Positions 25,736-34,569 of a stretch of DNA of 64,000 nucleotides are shown piece by piece. Made by a program: the position numbers and the translations under genes. The notes beneath the pieces are model-generated. The model had not been told where the DNA came from, searched no databases, and saw only the letters and a list, made by a program, of their open reading frames with translations. The stretch is from Bacilli bacterium (GTDB taxonomy: Bacteria; Bacillota_I; Bacilli_A; ML615J-28; CAG-698), in contig JAFZWP010000010.1 in the NCBI GenBank assembly GCA_017617065.1, positions 1-64,000 on the forward strand. Reading direction: 5' to 3'. The stretch's first letter is position 1; every line of letters begins with the position of its first letter.

Positions 25736-26110
25736 TTATCCTTTAAATAAACTATGTAAGTTGCAATAAGCATAAACTGCTAATACTTCATCACCAGGTA
25801 AAATTGCAAAATGAGCAACAGGAGCTTGATTTGGAGCAAGCTTTACTCTTTGGTTACCATTCTTAGTTTGAAGAGCAATCCATTCAATATAATGTTCTTC
25901 AATCATTGGATGAGCAATAGATCCTACTTTTACTTCTACCACATTATCCTTTATTTCCCATACTGGTACATGCTTTTCAACTGAAGCATCTACTTCACCA
26001 GGAACTATTTCTTCCATCATCTTTCCGCAGCACATTAGAGGCACTTTAGTTTGCTTAACTATTGCCACGATCTTTCCACACACTTTACAACGATAAAATT
26101 TCATTTCCAT
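25736..26110 (-). CDS. Desulfoferrodoxin (superoxide reductase)
   Basis: A 124-residue class I protein. The N-terminal desulforedoxin domain has CKVCG and MCCGKMM (four iron-binding cysteines). The C-terminal superoxide reductase domain has the iron-site histidines in KHVPVW, SIAHPMIEEHYIEWI and CNLHSLFKG. It reduces superoxide without making oxygen, which suits an anaerobe. The ATG at 26110 is used, with GGAG seven bases upstream, since the one at 26116 lies too near it. Confidence 0.95.
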   Translation of the reverse strand: MEMKFYRCKVCGKIVAIVKQTKVPLMCCGKMMEEIVPGEVDASVEKHVPVWEIKDNVVEVKVGSIAHPMIEEHYIEWIALQTKNGNQRVKLAPNQAPVAHFAILPGDEVLAVYAYCNLHSLFKG

Positions 26111-26126
26111 AACCATTCTCCTTCTT

Positions 26127-26639
26127 TTATTCGTTTCTATCTAATACTATTTTAATTCTTGAATATATAATGCAAGATACAATCGCTACTGCCACATCTT
26201 TTAAAATAAAAGGTAGCACTCCTATTTGGATAATTGCTAGTATACTCTTATTAGTATCCATATAAAAATTAAAGATAAAATACATATATGCGACACCAAT
26301 TATATTGATTAAAAGTAAGCCGCATAAAGATGTAACATATTTTAAATACTTTTTATCTGATTTGGATCCCAGCCCAATTATGATTGATGCTGGTATGAAG
26401 CTAATAATAAAACCAAAAGTTGGGGAGTATACATACGCAAATCCACCACCACTAGAAAATACTGGTAGGCCTACTAAGCCTAAGGCGGCATATACAAAAA
26501 ATACAATGCTAGCTTTCCAGCCTAAAATTAGTGAGCAAATAAACACCGCAAAAGTTTGCAATGTAATCGGTATTGCTCCTACCATAAAACTAATTTTTGA
26601 ACATATTATCATTAGTGCTAGGCCGATGCCCATAAACAC
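26127..26639 (-). CDS. bioY: Biotin transporter BioY (S component)
   Basis: A 170-residue membrane protein with about six helices. The BioY start region VGAIPITLQTFAVFICSLILGWK and the Gly-rich GLPVFSSGGGFAYVYSPTFGFIISF, typical of biotin binding, are clear. The GTG at 26639 or ATG at 26633 lacks a ribosome site and would remove the usual N-terminal segment. The frame stays open upstream as LTKSKKIRDLV with AGAGG at 26675-26679 and an ACG at 26666 at normal spacing, so translation may start there on a non-standard codon. It follows the M18 gene by few bases. The ECF ATPases are not in the window. Confidence 0.88.
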   Translation of the reverse strand: MFMGIGLALMIICSKISFMVGAIPITLQTFAVFICSLILGWKASIVFFVYAALGLVGLPVFSSGGGFAYVYSPTFGFIISFIPASIIIGLGSKSDKKYLKYVTSLCGLLLINIIGVAYMYFIFNFYMDTNKSILAIIQIGVLPFILKDVAVAIVSCIIYSRIKIVLDRNE

Positions 26640-26680
26640 TAAATCGCGAATCTTTTTGCTCTTCGTAAGACTACCTCTAA

Positions 26681-28045
26681 TTATAGCTTTGTAATGAATT
26701 CAATATATGCTTTATATGTTTCATATACATCTACTTTAGATACAATTTCCATTGGTGCATGCATATTAAGAACAGCAATACCAGCATCAATTACATTCAT
26801 ATTATAATTACCTAAAATGTAAGCTATTGTGCCACCACCACCTTGGTCAACACGACCAAGTTCTGATGTTTGGAAGTGGATATTAGCATTATCTAAGATA
26901 TTTCTAATCTTCGCAAAGTATTCTGGCATTGCATCATTAGCTCCACCTTTTCCACCACGACCAGTGAATTTATTGAAGCAAATACCATTTCCAAGGTAAG
27001 CAGCGTTTTTAGCATCATTAGCACCCGGATATAGTGGATCAAATCCGGCACTAACATCTGAACTTAACATCATTGTATTTTCAAATGCATGGCGAAGTTT
27101 TAAATCAGAGTATTCACCTTGCTTACTAATTAATTCTGCAATTACATTTTCAAAGAATTTAGATTGCGCACCTGTTGCTCCAACAGATCCAATTTCTTCT
27201 TTATCAACTAAAATCGCGCAACTTGTGTATTCTACAATAGGAGTATCAAGTACAGCCATTAAAGAAGTATAAGCACAAACTCTATCATCATGTCCATAAC
27301 CGGCTATCATGCTACGGTCTAGACCATAATCTCTAGCTTTACCAGCAGGAACCATTTCAAGTTCTGCGCTTAAAAAATCTTCTTCCTCAAATCCATATTT
27401 TTCTTTTAATATAGCTAGAATATTAGCTTTAACTTTATCTTTTTCGCTATCTTTAAGTGGCATATTACCAACTGTTACATCTAGGTCTTCACCTTCAATA
27501 ACTTTAGCACCAGTCTTTTGTAATTGATCAGCTGCTAAATGGATTAATAAATCACCAATTCCTAAAACTGGATCGTCATCATTTTCTCCAACATGTACTT
27601 CTATATTAGTGCCATCTTTTAAGAATACAACTCCATGCATTGCAAGAGGAATTGTAACCCATTGGTATTTCTTAACACCACCATAATAATGAGTATCAAG
27701 CAATGCAAAACCATTAGATTCATATAATGGGTTTTGTTTAATATCAAGTCTTGGCGAATCGATATGTGCACCAAGTACTCTTAAACCTTCTTCAACAAGC
27801 TTTTTACCAATTACAAAGCAAGCAATATTTTTACCTTTATTAATTGCATAAACTTTATCACCAGCTTTAAGAGTCTTAAAACTTTCAAGTGGTTTAAATC
27901 CTTTAGCTTCAGCTAGCCTTTTTGCTTCTTCAACGCATAATCTTTCTGTTTTGCCTACACTTATATAGTCTTTGTACCCTTCACAGAAATCAAAAACAAC
28001 TTTTGCGTTTCCTTCATATTTTTTCCAAGCATTTTTAGCGTACAT
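26681..28045 (-). CDS. M18-family aminopeptidase
   Basis: A 454-residue metallo-aminopeptidase of the aspartyl aminopeptidase family. Metal-site motifs are GAHIDSPRLD, VDKEEIGSVGATGA, SSDVSAGFDPLYP and the late HAPMEIVSK. Family members remove N-terminal acidic residues from peptides in the cytoplasm. Length is normal. It is the first gene of a five-gene operon, with GGAGG before its start and a -10 TATAAT at 28073-28078. Confidence 0.95.
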   Translation of the reverse strand: MYAKNAWKKYEGNAKVVFDFCEGYKDYISVGKTERLCVEEAKRLAEAKGFKPLESFKTLKAGDKVYAINKGKNIACFVIGKKLVEEGLRVLGAHIDSPRLDIKQNPLYESNGFALLDTHYYGGVKKYQWVTIPLAMHGVVFLKDGTNIEVHVGENDDDPVLGIGDLLIHLAADQLQKTGAKVIEGEDLDVTVGNMPLKDSEKDKVKANILAILKEKYGFEEEDFLSAELEMVPAGKARDYGLDRSMIAGYGHDDRVCAYTSLMAVLDTPIVEYTSCAILVDKEEIGSVGATGAQSKFFENVIAELISKQGEYSDLKLRHAFENTMMLSSDVSAGFDPLYPGANDAKNAAYLGNGICFNKFTGRGGKGGANDAMPEYFAKIRNILDNANIHFQTSELGRVDQGGGGTIAYILGNYNMNVIDAGIAVLNMHAPMEIVSKVDVYETYKAYIEFITKL

Positions 28046-28072
28046 ATTTTACCTCCATATATCTATATAACC

Positions 28073-28078
28073 ATTATA
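28073..28078 (-). promoter_or_regulatory. Possible -10 box of the M18 operon
   Basis: TATAAT on minus, about 28 bases before the start codon. The -35 is weak. It lies right after the terminator of the upstream glycan operon, which supports it being used. Confidence 0.5.
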
Positions 28079-28103
28079 CAACAACTATTTTTTTATTTCA
28101 TTA

Positions 28104-28140
28104 AAAAACAGCTTATAAGCATTCACTTTAAGCTGTTTTT
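28104..28140 (-). terminator. Terminator of the glycan-utilisation operon
   Basis: A perfect 12-bp stem (28104-28115 with 28129-28140) with a 13-base loop and a T-rich tail on minus. It lies six bases past the stop of the MBL-fold gene. Confidence 0.85.
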
Positions 28141-28145
28141 AAATA

Positions 28146-28955
28146 TTATTTTATTTTATCAGGATTAAATATAACTGCACTTGTTATATGTTCTTTATCT
28201 ATTGCTTCCGTATAACAATATGAATTATTTTCAAATCCTTCATAATTTACTTTAAATGATTTCTTAGGATCCACTCTTTTAGCTAATTCTAAAAAGCCTA
28301 CCATTTCTTCTTTTTTAAATAGTCTAGCATCATGACCTACTAGAAATTCCTCAAAGTCAAGTTTTATTACTCTCTCTAACATTTCTATATATTTAGATAG
28401 AGGTAGCGATTCATCTAAAAACATCCAAACGTAAGGACATGTGGCATCAGCTACTAATAATAGCCTCCACTTTTCTAATAAGATACCAATTGATCCAGGC
28501 GTGTGGCCTTCCATATTAATAACTTTAGCATGCAAGCCACCCAAATCAAATACATCGCCTGGATTAATGAATTCTAAATTACCTTCATTTTGGGCTAGAT
28601 AATTATTAACATCAAAAGATTCATCAATTGCACCTATCTCTTTTGCACGAGCTATATTAGTTTTACGCATAGCTAGACTATTATGTCTTACACAAAGATC
28701 GTAATCAAGTTTATTAATATAGACTTTATCGAAATGAAAATTTCCTGCTGTATGATCCATATGGCCATGTGAAGATACTACTATTAATTCTTTGTCAGTA
28801 ATAGTTTTTACTTCTTCTAAAAGATTCGCAAAGCCGTAACATGTATCAAATACTAAAGCTTTATTTTCTCCTATTACTAAAGTGGAAATAACGCCTAGTT
28901 TATCAATTAGTTGATACAAGTTATCATTATATTTTTTTATTTTAAAATAACCCAT
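28146..28955 (-). CDS. MBL-fold metallo-hydrolase
   Basis: A 269-residue metallo-beta-lactamase-fold hydrolase. The metal motif is SSHGHMDHTAGNFHF (HxHxDH), then MEGHTPGSIG for the next metal histidine and VADATCPYVW for the bridging Asp. The C-terminal LVGHD provides another ligand. It has no signal peptide. It is the last gene of the long glycan operon and follows the Gfo/Idh/MocA gene by one base. A role on a sugar lactone or ester is an inference from position. Confidence 0.85.
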   Translation of the reverse strand: MGYFKIKKYNDNLYQLIDKLGVISTLVIGENKALVFDTCYGFANLLEEVKTITDKELIVVSSHGHMDHTAGNFHFDKVYINKLDYDLCVRHNSLAMRKTNIARAKEIGAIDESFDVNNYLAQNEGNLEFINPGDVFDLGGLHAKVINMEGHTPGSIGILLEKWRLLLVADATCPYVWMFLDESLPLSKYIEMLERVIKLDFEEFLVGHDARLFKKEEMVGFLELAKRVDPKKSFKVNYEGFENNSYCYTEAIDKEHITSAVIFNPDKIK

Positions 28956-28956
28956 C

Positions 28957-30216
28957 TTAGTGAACTAGTTCCTTAGCGCCACCATTTAATCTTGACTTTT
29001 CAGCCGCAATTGCCATTAAGTGGCTTTCAATTGATTGTTCTAAAGTAGTCTTAGCATTATGGTTAGATATAGCATCATATAAGCTTTGAACAATCATGTA
29101 ATCGCCACCACCATGAGCCATTGAATCAGGGTTTACTAAATCATCAATCTTGATAACCTCTTTAGGTAAAGCAAATCTTTTGACTTCAATTACACTCTTT
29201 TCTTCGTCTAAGTCAATTTCACCGATTGTGCCGTAAAACTTCATAATACGGCCAACACATCCTGTAAAGCCCATCATAGTAAGACTAGCTGTTACGCCAT
29301 TTTCAAATTCCATCATAACTACTTGATTATCAACTGCATTGTTGTCACAATCAAATACGCATCTTCCATAATTAGTATTCTTGATGGCATCCAGTAGGGC
29401 ATCCTTTGTTAGCGGGTTAGCCTCAGTTATAACATTAAATGGCCACTGATTAGCTGGTTTACCTCTTGCAATCCAACCATCAATATAGATAATTTTTGCA
29501 CTATATGGACATTTATTAATACGCGGACAATCTATACACATATGGGTAGCATAGGATGGCATATTTTCTTTTTTAAAGAAACGCAAATCACCAATTGAAG
29601 AAATAGTTTTGCATCTAGATTTAGCATAGAATTGCAATAAATCTAAATCATGGCAACACTTAGCCATAATCATTGGTGTTGTATCAATTGTATCACGCCA
29701 ATTACCTCTTACAAAGCTATGAGCTTGGTGGAACCAACCTACTTGCTCTAATGCTTGAATGGAAACAAGGTTACCAATTACACCTTCTTCAATTAATTCA
29801 TTAACCTTTACAAAAGCATTAGCATATCTTAATACATGGCATACTATTACTTCTTTACCGCTCTTCTTTTTAGCTTCAAGCAAAGCCTTGCATTCATCTA
29901 TGTCAGCTGTGATTGGTTTTTCTAATAACAAATGATAGCCAAGATTTAGAGCTTTTATAGCAATACGTACATGATCTTTATCAAGGACACAAATAAATAA
30001 TACATCTGCTCTTCTTTCTTTAAAGAATTCATCTTCGCCTAAAAATGTATTCTTTTTATCAATGCCAAATTCAGCGCTATATTTATCTAGTCGATCTTGT
30101 CTAATGTCACATAAAGCTACTATTTCAAACTTATCAGGTAACTCTTTTACTAACCTACCATAAGTTTCGCATCCTCTAGATCCACATCCAATAATTGCTA
30201 CTTTAAACTTTTCCAT
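28957..30216 (-). CDS. Gfo/Idh/MocA-family oxidoreductase
   Basis: A 419-residue NAD(P)-dependent oxidoreductase. The Rossmann motif is VAIIGCGSRGCETYG. The EKP motif with catalytic Lys is in LLLEKPITADIDEC. The middle contains a cysteine cluster MCIDCPRINKCPYSA (CxxCxxxxxC), which probably binds a metal and is seen in a subset of the family. It likely oxidises a sugar released by the operon's glycosidases. Substrate unknown. Confidence 0.9.
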   Translation of the reverse strand: MEKFKVAIIGCGSRGCETYGRLVKELPDKFEIVALCDIRQDRLDKYSAEFGIDKKNTFLGEDEFFKERRADVLFICVLDKDHVRIAIKALNLGYHLLLEKPITADIDECKALLEAKKKSGKEVIVCHVLRYANAFVKVNELIEEGVIGNLVSIQALEQVGWFHQAHSFVRGNWRDTIDTTPMIMAKCCHDLDLLQFYAKSRCKTISSIGDLRFFKKENMPSYATHMCIDCPRINKCPYSAKIIYIDGWIARGKPANQWPFNVITEANPLTKDALLDAIKNTNYGRCVFDCDNNAVDNQVVMMEFENGVTASLTMMGFTGCVGRIMKFYGTIGEIDLDEEKSVIEVKRFALPKEVIKIDDLVNPDSMAHGGGDYMIVQSLYDAISNHNAKTTLEQSIESHLMAIAAEKSRLNGGAKELVH

Positions 30217-30217
30217 A

Positions 30218-32518
30218 TTATTCTCCTAATCCTACACTTAGTTCTTTAACTGTAATACGTGCACCACTGTTACCAGCAGCAAACACTTTTATACCGTTAA
30301 TAATTAATTTGCCATCTCTTAAATATGCTTTAGAAATATTAAAATCACTCAACTTAATACTACCAACTAAATGGCAAGGTCCTTCGATATCACCAACCGA
30401 ATTTACAGATTCTGATATATATGAATTAATAACTACATATTCCCCATTTTGATAAGCAGATGGTGTAGAACCATTAAAGAATATCAAAACGCTTGTATTA
30501 ACATTAGCTACTTCAATATCATAATACAAAACACCACTACTATAATCTACTACTACTGGGTGAGTAAGCGTATAGTGTGCTTCTGGCCAAAGCCCATTAG
30601 TATTATAAAAGTATACTGAATCTACACCACTTTCTATTTTCATTAGACTTGTATCAACTGTATACCAATCAGTACCATTTTTACTAATGATGCTTACACG
30701 CTCACTACTATCTACATATACATTTAAATCTTCTTCATTGACTTTTTGCGCATTTGGATCGTTTGCATATCTATTTCTAAAATAAGAAATTAGGGCATCT
30801 TTAAAGATTTCATTACCTCTAGCATTAAGGTGTATGCCATCAGATAAAGCATTACGATAATATTTTTCACTAAACTGTACGCGCATATCAACTAAATCGC
30901 ATTTAGTTTCCTGTGCTACAGTCCTAGTTACTTTATTATACTCATCTAACCAAGCTAGTGGATCACCACCAACTTCAGTATAGTTTTCTGGCTTTTGCCC
31001 TTGAGCAGTCCAAAAGATATCTGGGTTTAGAGGGTTAGTAGTAAGTAGAATCGGTATTGCCCCAATACTTCTTACCATCTCTACAATCCTTGTCATATTT
31101 GTTTTAAAATCAGCTAAACTTACTTTTGGCGTATTGTATGTATTCATAATTAAATCATTTTGGCCAAAACATATCGTTACAAAATCAGCACCAGATTCTT
31201 TTACCACTGCATTAAATCTATCAATTCCTTGAGCTGATGTAATTCCACCCATTGCGGCATTGAAAAAATACATGTTTAAGTCTGCAGCTGCGTCTTTTCC
31301 CCAAGTACCTAAGGCAGTAATTGAATCACCAAAAACAACTAACTTTTTGCCATCAATATATGGCTTTTCACTACTAGTTTCCTCAATTAAGCTTGTATCA
31401 ACTAAATTATTATCGATTATGAATTTATACAATTCTACACCTTGCTTGTAAGCCCCAGCCATTCCTGGATGGCTCCCTGCACCACTAAAGTCACTAGTTA
31501 CTGGGCACCAGTAGATATGATCATCACCATTTGATGATAAATCTGACACTACTTTTCTAATACCTTCTCTAATTTTAGAATTAACACCCATATGACCATA
31601 AATACAAATAATTTCTGCTTTTGGATTCTTCTCTCTAATTAGATTGACAAGTTCTAAATAATCATTAGCAAAATCATTTGCATATTCAGGATGACCTGCT
31701 AAATAATCTGCATCATTTGTTCCTAAATTAATAACTACAATATCATTAGTTCTACTAAAATCATATTTTGCATGATTATTTAATGAATAACTTTGATATA
31801 AATCAATACTTTGAGTCTTAACTGCTGTTGTTGCTTTAACGCATATACCTTCAGTAGCTGATATTGAAAAGTATGCACCAAGTAAATTTGCACAAACATA
31901 TGAATATGCTTTAGTTACATCATTATTATCAAATGAAGTAGTCGGAGTAGTATTATCAGCTAGTGTTCCTGCTCCACAAGTAATTGAATCCCCTACAAAT
32001 TCAATACTAATTTTATAATCTTTTTGGTATTTATTAATAACTCCATCAGTATTAATTTCACTAATTAATACTGGACCACTTGCAGTAGATGATGCTTTAA
32101 TAACTCTTACGATATGTTCTTTATCTTCTAAGTCTTTACAAACTTTAATAGTACCATTTCTAGTTACTCTAATAGTTTTATATTCCACCCCATCCACATA
32201 TACTACCATTAATGTGGTAGTACTAGCGGCTATTACTTCTAATGATAAACTTGTGCCTTTAAATGATGTCTCAAAACCAGTACCACAGTGATCTAGAGCA
32301 AGTCTACCTTGGCTAAAATAAGTTCTACCAAACAAAACTAAGTAATTTTTAAAAGAATCTTCTTCTCCTTGTTTAATACTGCTTATTGAGACTTGTTCTT
32401 CCTCCCCATTAGAAGTATTTCCATTATCACCATTTTCTTTATTATTGTTTTCTTTACAAGCGACCATCAAGATACATAAAGATATTATAAAAATGAATAA
32501 TAATTTTTTAAATTTCAT
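30218..32518 (-). CDS. Secreted lipoprotein with two SGNH/GDSL esterase domains
   Basis: A 766-residue lipoprotein (lipobox LMVAC, then an Asn/Glu/Gly linker). An N-terminal beta domain (about residues 50-155, CE2-like) precedes the first SGNH domain (IEFVGDSITCGAGTL, INLGTNDADYL, SHPGMAG). A second SGNH domain follows (about 390-595; LVVFGDSITALGTWG, ICFGQNDLIMN, DGIHLNARG). The C-terminal ~150 residues are beta-rich and may bind sugar. Both catalytic Ser and His sets are intact. It probably removes acetyl groups from an extracellular glycan before import. Confidence 0.85.
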   Translation of the reverse strand: MKFKKLLFIFIISLCILMVACKENNNKENGDNGNTSNGEEEQVSISSIKQGEEDSFKNYLVLFGRTYFSQGRLALDHCGTGFETSFKGTSLSLEVIAASTTTLMVVYVDGVEYKTIRVTRNGTIKVCKDLEDKEHIVRVIKASSTASGPVLISEINTDGVINKYQKDYKISIEFVGDSITCGAGTLADNTTPTTSFDNNDVTKAYSYVCANLLGAYFSISATEGICVKATTAVKTQSIDLYQSYSLNNHAKYDFSRTNDIVVINLGTNDADYLAGHPEYANDFANDYLELVNLIREKNPKAEIICIYGHMGVNSKIREGIRKVVSDLSSNGDDHIYWCPVTSDFSGAGSHPGMAGAYKQGVELYKFIIDNNLVDTSLIEETSSEKPYIDGKKLVVFGDSITALGTWGKDAAADLNMYFFNAAMGGITSAQGIDRFNAVVKESGADFVTICFGQNDLIMNTYNTPKVSLADFKTNMTRIVEMVRSIGAIPILLTTNPLNPDIFWTAQGQKPENYTEVGGDPLAWLDEYNKVTRTVAQETKCDLVDMRVQFSEKYYRNALSDGIHLNARGNEIFKDALISYFRNRYANDPNAQKVNEEDLNVYVDSSERVSIISKNGTDWYTVDTSLMKIESGVDSVYFYNTNGLWPEAHYTLTHPVVVDYSSGVLYYDIEVANVNTSVLIFFNGSTPSAYQNGEYVVINSYISESVNSVGDIEGPCHLVGSIKLSDFNISKAYLRDGKLIINGIKVFAAGNSGARITVKELSVGLGE

Positions 32519-32527
32519 TTTCTGCTC

Positions 32528-34567
32528 CTATAAGCTAATGCATTTTTTCTTAACCACATTATCTTCTTCAAAATACATTACATATTCTTTCTTATTATAT
32601 TTATTATTAATAAATACTAAATCATTATAATCAAGGCTTTCAATATTTTTAATATCATCAATACTTTCTATTTTTGTTAAAGGGAGGGCATGACCAGCAA
32701 GTAAGAAAAATACTACTTCCTCAATATCTACCCTAATATAATGATCGCCTTTAGATAGCTTCTTTGTTTCATATTCCTTACCATTTTTCATTCTGATTTC
32801 TAAAGCATCAGTTGGAAGATATACCATTCTACCACTAGCATTTTGTTTGTAAACTGGCGCAATTAATAAACTATCACCAAATATTAATTCATCTTCAATA
32901 TCAACGCATCTATTATCATCTCTAAATACAAATGATAAAGGTGTAAACAATAATAAATTATCGTTAACTGCTTTAATGTATTCAGTATAAATATAAGGAA
33001 GTAACGCATATCTAATTGATAATATGTTTCTTATTATATTAGTTCTTTGCATTAGATGATAATCTTTTGGCCTTACCCAGTTGCATGTATGATTTCTAAA
33101 TAAAGGCGTGAAGATACCAAGACTCATCCATCTAAGTAATAAATCTTCACTAGCATTATGACCAAATCCACCAATATCTGCCCCACTATATAAGTATCCG
33201 CACATATTTAAAGATGGCATCATCTTTAGATTTAATAATAAATGATCCCAATAAGCCGCATTATCACCAGTCCAAATACCGCTATAACGATGTGACCCAA
33301 TCATTGATGATCTACTAAATAATAAATAATTCTTGTTTATATTATTTTCTTTATTATATTTTTCAAAATAACGACTCGCTGCTTCTACCATTTTATATCC
33401 ATACATATTATGGACATCATAATGATTAACAATATTATTATCAGAATATGCTAAATCATATTTATGATAAAAGCCTTTATAATCTTCTATATTGTTTTTA
33501 ATCGCATTGACTTTATCACGGATAATATAAAAATCCATTTCATTAAATTTATCATAATCGATATTTCTTAAATGATTAGCAAATTTATTAATTTGGTCTT
33601 TGCCATAAAATAAAGCTGGCTCATTCATATCATTCCAAAAACCATCGATTCCTAAATCTAAGTATTTCTTATACCCTTTTCCAAATACCTCTTGACCATT
33701 TTTTGATAAATAATCAGGAAGTAAGCTATCTCCTGGCCATACCCCTACAATGTAAGGATTGCCATTTAAATCAAAACAATAAGCTTTATTTTTCATTAAT
33801 TCTTCATACAAGAAATATCCTTTTTTAACTTTAACAGCTGCGTCCACAATCGGAATAAAATGGATATTTTGTTTTTTCAAGTTATCAAAGAATGATTTAT
33901 CAATCTTACCATCTTTATAAAATGAATTATTGAAAGTAAAATCTTCAAATTCTTCTAAGCAATCAATATCACAAAATAGCATATCAAGGGGGATATTCTT
34001 TTCTTTAAAGCCATTAATTACTTCTTCTAAATCCTCTTTTGTTTTATATCCCCATCTAGATTGAGCCACTCCAAATGCCCAAAACGGAGCAATATAACTT
34101 TTACCAATCATTTCTCTAAATATAGATATTACATCAATTTCGCAACTTGCTTCAATTATATATAAATCAAAGCCTTTAATAGTTTTAATAGTTAACTTAT
34201 CTAGATTAGTAAATCCCAAATCATAATCTATAACTCTAGGTGTATCGATAAATACCCCAAATACTTTATCTAAACTAGATACAATTAAGAAATTATGAGA
34301 TGCATATAAACTGGTTCTATTTTCAGTAATGTCTGGATCATCTTCATTAAAAGATTTAAACATGCATCCTCTTTTGTTAATGCCCTTTACATTTTCCCCA
34401 AGTCCATAAATCTTATCATCTTTATTTAGACTTCTAGATAACATATAGTTATCATTATCAATTTGCACATCAAAATAATGATTTAATAATTTTAAATCAC
34501 TATATTGATATTCTTTTATAACTGAATCAGTTATAACTCTCTTACCTAATTCAAATCTATAAACCAT
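32528..34567 (-). CDS. GH31-family alpha-glycosidase
   Basis: A 679-residue cytoplasmic enzyme with the GH31 beta-sandwich start (KIYGLGENVKGINKRG) and (beta/alpha)8 barrel. The nucleophile Asp is in GFWNDMNEPALF, the acid/base Asp in IWTGDNAAYWDHL, and GADIGGFGHNASEDLLLRW and FRNHTC are typical of the alpha-glucosidase-like group. The distal part is beta-rich. The start has no good ribosome site and lies two bases after the GH20 stop, so it is probably translated by coupling. Confidence 0.93.
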   Translation of the reverse strand: MVYRFELGKRVITDSVIKEYQYSDLKLLNHYFDVQIDNDNYMLSRSLNKDDKIYGLGENVKGINKRGCMFKSFNEDDPDITENRTSLYASHNFLIVSSLDKVFGVFIDTPRVIDYDLGFTNLDKLTIKTIKGFDLYIIEASCEIDVISIFREMIGKSYIAPFWAFGVAQSRWGYKTKEDLEEVINGFKEKNIPLDMLFCDIDCLEEFEDFTFNNSFYKDGKIDKSFFDNLKKQNIHFIPIVDAAVKVKKGYFLYEELMKNKAYCFDLNGNPYIVGVWPGDSLLPDYLSKNGQEVFGKGYKKYLDLGIDGFWNDMNEPALFYGKDQINKFANHLRNIDYDKFNEMDFYIIRDKVNAIKNNIEDYKGFYHKYDLAYSDNNIVNHYDVHNMYGYKMVEAASRYFEKYNKENNINKNYLLFSRSSMIGSHRYSGIWTGDNAAYWDHLLLNLKMMPSLNMCGYLYSGADIGGFGHNASEDLLLRWMSLGIFTPLFRNHTCNWVRPKDYHLMQRTNIIRNILSIRYALLPYIYTEYIKAVNDNLLLFTPLSFVFRDDNRCVDIEDELIFGDSLLIAPVYKQNASGRMVYLPTDALEIRMKNGKEYETKKLSKGDHYIRVDIEEVVFFLLAGHALPLTKIESIDDIKNIESLDYNDLVFINNKYNKKEYVMYFEEDNVVKKKCISL

Positions 34568-34569
34568 AA

